From Hemerocallis citrina (Eukaryota; Streptophyta; Magnoliopsida; Asparagales; Asphodelaceae), in the NCBI GenBank assembly GCA_017893485.1, contig CM030362.1, positions 259,014,755 through 259,078,754 on the forward strand: 64,000 nt of DNA. The letters run 5' to 3'. The notes below the pieces were generated by a model. That model was not told the origin of the DNA and made no database searches. It saw only the letters and a program-made list of their open reading frames with translations. Position 1 is the first letter of the stretch. Every line of letters begins with the position of its first letter. A program made the position numbers and the translations under genes. Shown piece by piece: positions 55,863-64,000 of the stretch.

Positions 55863-56625
55863 TAAAATATTCTAGGCTACCTGAAGAAGAGGAAGAAGAA
55901 AAGGCCCTATTCAGCCTCACCGATCACCAACCTCTGCACCGACTTCAGATCCAGATCCGAACCCAAAACTCCGACTTCATCTCATCGACATCATCGACAG
56001 AACCCGCCGCCCATCGCTGTTGAAGCCGCTGCCATCGAATGCCAACATTATCATCGCCATCGAAAGCCCTCGTCGCCACACAAAGTCGCTGTCGTCGTAC
56101 CTCCCAAAGTAGATCCCGACCATCAATCTGCAAACCCATCGCTAGAGTCTCCTACCATCGATCTGCAAACCTATCGTCTCCTACCGTCTCCTACCGTTCC
56201 CTATTGCCACCATCGAAACCCTGATCACGCTGCCCTCACCTGCCATCGACCCCGATCCCCTGCCGTCGACCCTGATCCCCTTTCTCCACCGCTCACTGTC
56301 GTGGCCTCGATCTCCTGCCATCGACCCCGATCCCCTACCGTCGCCCCTGATTCCCTTTCTCCACCGCTTACTGTTGTGGTTGTGGTCACCACTGTTTGAT
56401 GATTCAATCTATTCAGATCTGATTTTTTGATTGAAGAATTGCTCTATTGAGTTGATGTTGTTGTTTGGTTTTTGGGCTCTTGGATTTGATCCAGATCGGA
56501 TCTAAAAAAGAGATATTCTATCGGAGGGTGCTGTTGTTGTGTTGCTATTTGCTGTTTTTGGCCAAGTTGTGTCGTTTGCTATTGGTTGCTGAAGATCAGA
56601 TCCGTTATTTTCTTGTGCCGCTACC
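55863..56625 (+). other. Leader of element D without gag
   Basis: Low-complexity CCATCGAC/TGCCGTCGA-type repeats (56000-56380) then T/G-rich sequence. The gag expected here is not found; it was deleted or replaced. Confidence 0.5.
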
Positions 56626-58341
56626 ATGGGACAAACTGATAGAGCTGAGAAGAGTATTGGACTCGCCTCTACATTAGTTACAGTTGCAGGCAATGATGGT
56701 AAGGTATTTAATATTTATGCCTATGTTATGAATAATGCATGGATAATTGATTCGGGTGCTACCCATATGAATTTTAATTCTAGACAAGTTCAAAATTTTC
56801 AACCATACACCAAATCAACTGTGTCCACTGTCAATGGTGATCCTGCCACTATTACTGGCGAGGGTACCATACATCTCACAAACAACCTAACCTTAGATAC
56901 TACCCTAGTTGTGCCATCCTTGAATTTTAACCTATTATCTGTTGCTCAAATAACTACTGTCTTACATTGTATTGTAGTCTTTTGGCCTTCACATTGTGTG
57001 TTTAAGGATATTCAGACTCTCAAGACAATTAGTTATGGGGTTAGACACGGGAAACTCTATTATCTGGATTTAGAATTTGAATGTTCAAGCAAGTTGACTC
57101 AAGCTTTAAGTGTGGAAGGATCCGAAGATGAGAAGAAGAAATTAGATATTTGGCTATGACATCGACGTCTAGGACATGCTTCTTTTGGTTATTTGAAGAA
57201 ATTATTACCAAGTATATTTTTAAAGTTGGATAATTCTGCCTTTCGGTGTGATGTGTGTGAACTCGCAAAAGGTCACCGTGTCTCTTTTCCTCCAAGTCCA
57301 AGTAGAAGCTCCCTTCCATTTATGATTATTCATTCTGATGTTTGGGGTCCATCCAAAACCACTACATTTGGATGAGCCAGCTGGTTTGTGACATTTATTG
57401 ATGATTGTACTCGTATGACCTGCATTTGTTTGATGAAGTCGAAAAGTAAAGTTAGTGGCTTGTTTCAGAAATTTCACAAGCATGTTATGATTCAGTACAA
57501 ATCACAGATTCAAGTTCTTAGGAGTGATAATAGCGGAGAGTACTCGAGTTCGAATCTGCAACAATATTTGGAGGAACACGAAATTGTTCACCAGACTACA
57601 TGCTCATATACACCTCAACAGAACGGGGTTGCAGAAAGAAAAAATAGACACTTGCTCGAGGTGGTCCGTGCTTCTCTCATCCATGAAAATATGCCACTCA
57701 TCTATTAGGGGGAAGCCCTTGCTTCTGCTGCATAACTAATCAACCGAGTTCCCTCTAGTATCCTAAACTTCCTCACACCATTTCAAGCATTAACTGAAGC
57801 TGTGAATGCACCAAAAGTCGTCAACTTGCCACCTCGTGTGTTTGGGTGTGTTGCATTTGTTCATCTTCATCAACATGAATGCCATAAGTTAACTCCTCGA
57901 GCTGTTCGCTATGTTTTTGTGGGATATGCACAGGATAAGAAAGGGTATCGGTCCTATCACCCACCAACTCAAAGAATGTTTGTGACTATGGATTTTGTAT
58001 TTCATGAAGATGAGATGTATTTTTCTTCCTCTACGACTAAACTTCAGGGGGAGTACCGAAGTGAAGTTCAGACTCTTGGGTATGATGAAGGGGTTAGTGA
58101 AGTTCAGACTCTTGGAATTAATGAAGTAATTATCAGCCAGAACGAACAACTGGATACAAATAATGGCGAACACTTGAATGAAGACCTAGCAAGGGAGGAA
58201 GACCCTCATGAAGAAGTGCAACCAAGGGAAGAAGACCATCTTGAAGAATTACAACCAGTATCGAATTTCAGTGAGAGTGAACCATTAGAACCCCAAAACC
58301 AATCGTCATCATTGTCCGAAGCTCCTAGAGTGTGTCGATAG
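56626..58341 (+). pseudogene. Protease and integrase of Copia element D
   Basis: Protease: WIIDSGATHMNF (active-site DSG). Integrase: HRRLGHASFGYLKKLLP and CDVCELAKGHRV (HHCC finger), IHSDVWGPSK, VLRSDNSGEYSSSNLQ and PQQNGVAERKNRHLLE (D, D, E), FGCVAFVHLH and YVFVGYAQDKKGYRSYHPP. Stops at 57158, 57374, 57706 and 57734 and a missing stretch of RT follow. The linker is Glu-rich with a duplicated EVQTLG, ending at a TAG (58339) where RT should begin. Confidence 0.9.
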
Positions 58342-59520
58342 AGGAAGTTTATATGGATCTTCCACCAGGGTCGAACAGACCAGTCCAACATAGTAATAAA
58401 GTGTGTCGATTGAGGAAGGCATTATATGGTCTCAAACAGTCGCCAATAGCTTGGTTTGGGAGGTTTACAAAATTAATGAGGACATTCGGATATTGTCAGA
58501 GTAATTCAGATGATACCTTATTCCTGAAAAGGAAAGAAGGTAAGATTACTACTCTCATAATATATGTGGATGACATGATAGTAACTGGGAATGATCCTGA
58601 TGAGAGAATGACATTGAAGAGCTACTTGTCATAAGAGTTCGAAATGAAGGATCTTGGCTCTTTGAGATATTTTCTTGGTATTGAAGTTTCTCGCTTGAGA
58701 AATGGTATATTTCTGTCTCAAAGAAAGTATGCTCCCGACTTATTGAAGGAAACTGGAATGTCTGCTTGTCATCCGATTGGTACAACATTAGAAGAAGGAC
58801 TGAAACTTTGCAACGAACCTGATCATGTTCCTTGTGATAAGGAAAGATATCAGAGATTGGTTGGACGACTAATGTATCTTGTGCATACACGGCCAGATTT
58901 ATCATATGTTTTAAGTGTGGTAAGTCAGTTTATGCATGCACCTCAGGAACATCACATGGATACAGTGATGAGAATTCTGAGACATATTAAGTCTGCTCCA
59001 GGAAAAGGGGTCATATTTGCGAAACATGGTCACTTGAAGGTTGAGACATATACTGATGCTGATTGGGCAGGATCTATAATTGATAGGCGCTCCACTTCAG
59101 GATACTTCACCTTTGTTTGAGAAAATATAGTTACATGGAGAAGCAAGAAGCAGAATGTTGTTACACGTTCTAGTGTAGAGACTGAGTATCACGGAGTAGC
59201 TCTATGTATAGCGGAAGCTTTATGGCTGAAACTCTTGTTGCATGACTTAGGCTGTGGTCCGAATGAACCTATGAAGGTTTATTGCGACAGTCATGCTGCA
59301 TGTGATATTGCCCCCAATCCAGTTCAACATGATAGGACGGAACATGTAGAGATGGACAGATTCTTCATCAAGGAGAAATTGGATGAGAAAGTCATTGAGA
59401 TATCTAAAGTGAAATCAGAAGATTAGCTCGCAGATATCCTGACCAAGGCAGTTTCGAGTCGGCTCTTCTTAAAATTTGTTGACAAGTTGGGCATGTTCAA
59501 TATCTATGCACCAACTTGAG
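58342..59520 (+). pseudogene. RT (N-terminus deleted) and RNase H of element D
   Basis: Begins at VYMDLPPG; the preceding RT fingers and DVKNAFLHG-type motif are absent, so a deletion joins linker and palm. Present: VCRLRKALYGLKQSP, LIIYVDDMIVTGND (active site), MKDLGSLRYFLGIEVSR and GRLMYLVHTRPDLSYV. RNase H: TYTDADWAGSIIDRRSTSGY, SVETEYHGVA (normally SAEAEY), VYCDSHAACDI and LADILTKA. Stops at 58632, 59118 and 59424. Confidence 0.9.
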
Positions 59521-59526
59521 GGGGAG

Positions 59527-59744
59527 TGTTGAAATATAGTAAGTACTAATATGTATATTTTGTTTCCTAATCTATAGGAAACAAATTCCCCAAATCTCTC
59601 ACCCCTCAATCTTCTCTCAATCTCCTTTCTTCTCCTCCAAGAATGTAATCCTTATATATAGATGTATACTGTAAAGAATAAAGTACAAGAAGAATAAAGT
59701 ACAAGAAGAATAATAATGATTTTCCCCCAAATCTGTTTTCAACA
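59527..59744 (+). repeat. 3' LTR of element D
   Basis: 218 bp, TGTTGAAATATAG…TCTGTTTTCAACA, with a TATATATAG promoter motif at about 59654. Confidence 0.9.
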
Positions 59745-59749
59745 TCAGC

Positions 59750-60277
59750 ATCATCTCTGTATCTGGTTATGCTTTTATAAGGAGATACAAATACATTACA
59801 ATTAGGTTATTATTACAAAGATCTAAGTATTTTAATGTTATTGGCTTTACTGCGGCTTATATACTGATGTTTAATCATCATATGGTTTTGAGCCCAAATA
59901 ATGATGAATCTTAGTGCATATCTGAGCCAATGTAATGCTTCATACATTATTACATTAATATATGAGTATACTTTCAACTGAATTAATGCAAACCTCACTA
60001 AGATCTGGCAAAGATTTATAAAGGGTTGAAGTCAGATCTAGTTCAATCCTAAAATGTTGTTAGATGATGCAGATCTTGTTTGTTGTTAATTTATAGAGGG
60101 TTGAATTACAAACTAGTCAAAAAAAAACACGACAGCCACCATACATCTATCATGTTGTATCCAATTAGCCTTCGTGCAAAAAGTTCAATTTACCCGAGTA
60201 GGTTAAAGTGCACAATGTAATATAATGCATGGTCAAGGGACACAATTTACATGTTAAATCTTATTTGTTGTTAACAG
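59750..60277 (+). other. Host intron of the ARP2-like gene
   Basis: AT-rich, no coding motif, ending TTGTTGTTAACAG (acceptor at 60277). The preceding exon is not within view to the left. Confidence 0.55.
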
Positions 60278-60655
60278 AAATTACGCTTGAGAATCGAAGA
60301 TCCTCCACGAAGAAAGCATATGGTATACCTGGGAGGTGCAGTACTTGTAGGAATTGTGAAGGTATTATCTCCAAACCCTCGAAGCTTTTTAGTACCTATT
60401 ACCATCATCATCACTGTGATCCGTTTGCCAGAACCAAGAGGTCTTTCTGTAGAAACCTCCACAAGCAAAAAAGGAGACAACTCTATATCTATATAACCAA
60501 TTCATCGATTGGGAAATTGATAAAAGAAAGGCGATTTCGAATGAGAAGATTCTTATGTATTTCTTTGTTGTGAGCAGGAAGCACCAGAATTCTGGATAAC
60601 AAGGCAGGATTACTTTGAGGGAATCAACTGTCTGGGCAAATGCGCCCAAGCTTGA
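60278..60655 (+). CDS. ARP2: Last two exons of an ARP2-type actin-related protein gene
   Basis: Exon 60278-60361 (84 bp, 28 codons) encodes [20 protein letters not shown] and AVLVGIVK; donor AAG|GTATTA. Intron 60362-60577, acceptor TTGTGAGCAG. Final exon 60578-60655 encodes [20 protein letters not shown] and KCAQA, then TGA. The [20 protein letters not shown] block is diagnostic of ARP2, a subunit of the Arp2/3 actin-nucleating complex; this is the C-terminal actin fold end. Two residues appear to be missing relative to the usual YxEEG. Earlier exons are not in the window: they may lie left of the transposon cluster (a giant intron) or this may be a gene fragment. Symbol given from sequence recognition alone. 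Confidence 0.8.
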
Positions 60656-61206
60656 TCGACAAATACCTCTTTAAAAAGCGAGTTACATTCTCATCTGTTG
60701 AAAAGTATTGTAGATTACTGCCATTTGATATGTATGTTCATTTTGTTTAGTGTAAAAGATAGTTGTTTCTGAATGCTGCCATCAGAATTGTATGTAAACA
60801 ATATGGGCGATAACAATATAAGAAGATAGTGGTTATAGCATGTCTCAGCGACTCTAATGGAAAATCATATATGTTGTATCTGCTTCTTCTGCATTGCATG
60901 TAAAGTTGTTCCACTTTCTTTGCTGTTATTCGAGAATTTCATTTTTTTCAACTATAGATTTTGATCTGTAAAGTCCTAAACACTTGGATAATCAAGAAGA
61001 AGATCAATGATGATGAAACCTAGTGGGTCTTTTGCTTCTTGAGATATTAAAATTTTATAATTTGGCAAAGATGGTATAAATTCATGTCTAATATTTACAC
61101 AAATGAGCCATTCTAATGAGAAAAACATGGATACGATGACTAGCAAGGAAGTCTTGAATTCAAAATTTGTATTCTTTATAACAAAGAGCAAAGAAATACA
61201 AATGTA
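60656..61206. other. ARP2-like 3' UTR and flanking DNA
   Basis: AT-rich; no second gene or clear element. The 3' UTR end cannot be set. Confidence 0.45.
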
Positions 61207-61211
61207 GTATA

Positions 61212-61593
61212 TGTTAGGATCGTGAGAAAAACAACAGAGATAAATTTGAGAAGAAAACAACACAAATATTATTTCTCAATCTCAAAAGATTTACAAAAAA
61301 AAACTCTCAATACTTTATAAGCTCTCTGTGGCTATAATCTCTATTTTTCTCTTCAGTTGAGTGTATCTTCAAATGAAGAAAATAGTGAGAATTTATAGGA
61401 GGGGAAGAGACACCATGCTTTCGAAGAGACACCATGCTTCGGAAAAGACACCATGCTTCGGAAGAGACACCATGCTTCGGAAAAGATACCATGCTTCGGA
61501 AGAGACACCATGCTTGCACCAAACGTTGTCATGCATCAGCATGCACCAAACGTTGCATGCATGAGTGCATGCTCTTTTGTGGCGGGACCTACA
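61212..61593 (-). repeat. 3' LTR of Tnt1-like element
   Basis: On -, TGTAGGTCCC…CGATCCTAACA, 382 bp. TATA-like CCTATAAATTC at about 61391-61401 (-). U3 holds a 19-bp tandem repeat and a ~24-bp repeat. Confidence 0.75.
61406..61519 (-). repeat. Six 19-bp repeats in the U3 promoter
   Basis: Units AGAGACACCATGCTTCGGA (with A/G and small changes), six in tandem directly upstream of the TATA box on -. A second pair, CACCAAACGTTG…ATGCAT, follows at 61516-61565. Tandem U3 enhancer boxes are known in Tnt1-type elements. Confidence 0.85.
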
Positions 61594-61605
61594 ATTCTCC
61601 CCCTC
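61594..61605 (-). other. Polypurine tract of Tnt1-like element
   Basis: GAGGGGGAGAAT on -, abutting the LTR. Confidence 0.8.
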
Positions 61606-61626
61606 ACGCCACATCTGCACCAATCG

Positions 61627-64000
61627 TCATCTCTCATCCATTCCAGTTATGTCTCTGCATAACTCTAGTTTCTCCCGAGACACAATCTTTGTCAACATGT
61701 CTGCTGGATTCTCCTTCGTGTGGATCTTCATCAGTTTCAACAATTGTTGATCCATCACCTCGCGTATCCAGTGATAGCGAATATCAATATGTTTTGTTCG
61801 GGAATGGTACATTGAATTCTTGCTCAAATCCAGAGCACTCTGACTGTCACAATGTACCTTGTAGTCATTCTGCTTGATCCCGAGTTCTTGTAGAAATCGC
61901 TTTAACCACAGCATCTCCTTGCCAGCTTCAGCGGCAGCAATGTACTCTGCTTCTGTCGTAGATAGTGCAACGCACTTCTGCAACCTTAACTGTCATGACA
62001 CAGCTCCCCCTGAGAATCCACTTAACAGCCTCCCAATGCTCATTTCCTGGATTAGAGAGAAATCTGCTTGCCACACCCACTGCATGTGCAATATCCGGCC
62101 TCGTACACACCATTGCATACATCAGACTTCCAACCGCTGAAGAATAAGGCACAACTTCCATTTCCTCGATCTCTTTCCTGGATGAGGGACACGAACTCTT
62201 GCTCAACTTGAAATGATTAGCCAGTGGGATGCTAACTGGCTTGGCACCCTCCATGTTGAATCGCTTGATCACCCGTTCAACATATTTCTCTTGAGATAAC
62301 CACAATCTTCGGGCCTTTCTGTCTCGAGAGATGTTCATACCTAAAATCTGCTCAGCTGGCCCAAGGTCCTTCATATCAAAGACCTTAGAGAGTTCTATCT
62401 TCAGCTGTCTGATCTTCACTGCATCTTGTCCGACGACCAACATGTCATCGACATATAGTAACAGTGCAATGAAATTTCCATCAGGGGACCTTTGAATGTA
62501 GACGCATTGATCTGCAGCAGTCCTCTTGTAGCCTTGACTCACCATGAATGAATCAAACTTCTTGTACCATTGCCTTGGTGCTTGGTTGAGGCCATACAAA
62601 CTCTTCTTCAGCTTACATACAAGATTCTCTTTCCCTGGAACCTCGTATCCCTCTGGCTGCTCCATGTAAATTTCTTCATGCAGATCACCGTGAAGAAATG
62701 CAGTCTTCACATCCATTTGTTCAAGCTCCAAGTCTAGGCTAGCTGCTAATCCGAGCATGACTCGGATTGAAGTCATCTTTACAACTGGAGAAAAAATCTC
62801 ACCAAAATCAATGCCTTTCTTCTGAAGGAATCCTTTGACCACTAGCCGAGCTTTGTGCTTCACCACCTTTCCGCTGCCATCTTTCTTGAGCTTGAATACC
62901 CACTTGTTCTTTAGTGCCTTCTTCCTTCCTGGAAGCTTAACCAAATCGTAGGTTTGGTTCTTCTCTAAAGAGTCCATCTCATCCTGCATAGCGTGCAGCC
63001 AGTTGTCTTTGTCTGGATGAGACAATGCTTCCTGGAAATTCTCTGGCTCCCCTTCATCAGTAAGAAGAATGTACTCTGATTCTGGATATTTAGTAGACGG
63101 AACATTGCCTCTTTCAGTTCTACGTAGCTGAGGCTCACTCGTCTCAGGCGGTGTATCATTATCTTGTACTGGTTCTGCGGCTGTGAAAGGTTGCGGCTCC
63201 CCGGGCTCATCAATCCCTTCTTCCTCCTCCTCTGGTTCTGCTTCTAGTTCTTGATCAGACACATCATCATCTGCGGCAGCTTGTACTGGTACTGTATCTG
63301 GAACAAAGTCCTGAGTACTGACAGGACTTTCAGCAATTGTAGGCTTTTCAGTGTCCCTATATGTCTGATTTTTATGGAACACCACGTCTCTACTTCTGAT
63401 GGGCTTCTTCGTCTTTAGATCCCATAGCCTGTATCCAAACTCCTCGTCTCCATAGCCTATGAAAATGCATGGAGTGGTTCTCGCATCAAGCTTCTGCCTG
63501 AGCTCCTTTGAGACATGTGCATAAGCCAGACATCCAAATGTCCTCAGGTGAGAGTAGAAGGGGTTTTTGCCGGTCCATTTCTTCTCCGGGATGTTGAAAT
63601 TCAGCGGGACTGATGGAGAACGATTGATCAAGTAGCAGGCGGTGCGAACAGCTTCTCCCCAAAATGGCTTTGCCAGCTTTGCTGTGCTGAGCATACTTCT
63701 GACTCTTTCCATGATTGTTCGGTTCATTCTTTCTACTACCCCATTGTGTTGCGGGGTACGTGGAACCGTCTTCTCGTGCCGAATGCCCTGACTCTTGCAA
63801 TAGGCATCAAAACTCCTGGATGTATACTCGCCTCCGTTATCTGAGCAAAGGCACTTCAGCTTCTTCCCCGTTTCACGCTCTACCATGGCATGAAATGATT
63901 TGAAGATTTCCAAGACCTGATCTTTTGTCTTCAGAAAATACACCCACACCTTCCGAGAAGCATCATCAATAAATGTCAGAAAGTATTTGTTACCGCCTAG
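61627..64000 (-). pseudogene. Integrase, RT and RNase H of Tnt1-like element
   Basis: Open on - from the window edge to 61928. Integrase core: CLCSDNGGEYTSRSFD, TPQHNGVVERMNRTIME (Asp, Glu), FGCLAYAHV and FIGYGDEEFGYRLWD. RT: LVVKGFLQKKGIDFGEIFSP, QMDVKTAFLHGDL, LYGLNQAPRQWYKKFD, LLLYVDDMLVVGQD (active site) and LGMNISRDR. A deletion then joins KWILR to the GGAVSW region, removing the RNase H DADxAGD motif and shifting the frame. The C-terminal RNase H (61983-61627) retains STTEAEYIAAAEAGKEML, HCDSQSALDLSKNSMY and ENPADMLTK. Otherwise the best-preserved pol here, so probably a recent loss. Confidence 0.9.

Larger units (their letters stand above)
55829..59744 (+). mobile_element. Deleted short-LTR Copia element D
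   Basis: Flanked by TCAGC (55824-55828 and 59745-59749). Primer site TGGTATCAGAGCC at 55850-55862; polypurine tract GAGGGGGAG at 59518-59526; 3' LTR 218 bp. The 5' LTR is only 21 bp. gag is missing and the RT N-terminus is deleted. Short LTR and pol sequence suggest an Ivana/Oryco- or Ale-type lineage; not resolved. Confidence 0.9.
61212..64000 (-). mobile_element. Tnt1/Tork-like Copia element (runs off the right edge)
   Basis: Minus orientation: 3' LTR 61212-61593, polypurine tract 61594-61605, pol from about 61638 to the window edge. pol motifs (YAMVCTRPDIAHAVGV, HWEAVKWILR, MYHSRTKHIDIRYHWIREV) are those of the Tork/Tnt1 lineage. 5' LTR, gag and protease lie outside. Confidence 0.9.

Noticed and set aside
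56039..56407. Short frames in 56-56.4 kb as possible gag
   Set aside because: Low-complexity CCATCGAC-type sequence; no capsid or zinc-knuckle motif.
60229..60573. 114-codon + frame over the ARP2 region
   Set aside because: It reads the exon out of frame and runs through the intron; the spliced reading gives a clear ARP2 C-terminus.

Overview
This window is plant nuclear DNA, almost certainly from an angiosperm. It is built nearly entirely of LTR retrotransposons, plus one 5'-truncated LINE and a small piece of a host gene. Evidence for a plant: Ty3/Gypsy Tat, Tekay-like chromovirus, Sirevirus, Tnt1/Tork-like and short-LTR Copia elements; tRNA-iMet primer sites; U/T-rich short introns; and the last two exons of an ARP2-type actin-related protein gene (60278-60655, +). 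No prokaryotic features, tRNA, rRNA or CRISPR arrays were seen. The species cannot be named from this sequence.

Layout. (1) 1-11270: a badly decayed Tat-clade Gypsy element (A) with gag, protease, reverse transcriptase, RNase H, a second archaeal-type RNase H and integrase on +, then a tandem array, then antisense (-) spliced coding modules. (2) 11271-12966: 3' end of an L1-type LINE with a poly(A) tail. (3) 12967-13868: unassigned. (4) 13874-54111: a Tekay-like chromovirus (B) with ~3.58-kb LTRs, flanked by near-identical 5-bp duplications (ATAGT/ATGGT). Both of its LTRs have been split by later insertions. The 5' LTR holds a Sirevirus (14691-27877, - strand, TSD AGCAC). That Sirevirus itself holds a 3.3-kb solo LTR (18402-21720, TSD AATAG) in its RNase H gene. 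The 3' LTR of B holds a young Tat element (C, 36127-51073, 620-bp LTRs about 2% different, TSD in a C-run). (5) 54180-55651: a Copia-type solo LTR (-, TSD CTTGA). (6) 55829-59744: an internally deleted short-LTR Copia element (D, TSD TCAGC) whose 5' LTR has collapsed to 21 bp. (7) 59750-61211: host DNA with the ARP2 3' exons. (8) 61212-64000: a Tnt1/Tork-like Copia element (-) running off the right edge.

How the parts work together. Each autonomous-type element carries the usual LTR-promoter, primer site, gag, protease, polymerase, integrase and polypurine tract, but every one is damaged by stops, frameshifts, deletions or insertions. The two Tat elements share an unusual plan. The sense gag-pol unit ends at an AATAAA just after integrase. 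A tandem array follows. Spliced antisense genes then run in from the other side and end at their own poly(A) signals, preceded by a conserved GCGGACTGGCCACCGC motif. Antisense extra ORFs are known in Tat/Grande-type elements. The conserved intron position across three modules and the shared 3' motif are the least explained structure here. A second unexplained signal is dense AGTCGACT palindromes shared by the Sirevirus and the unrelated solo LTR nested within it.
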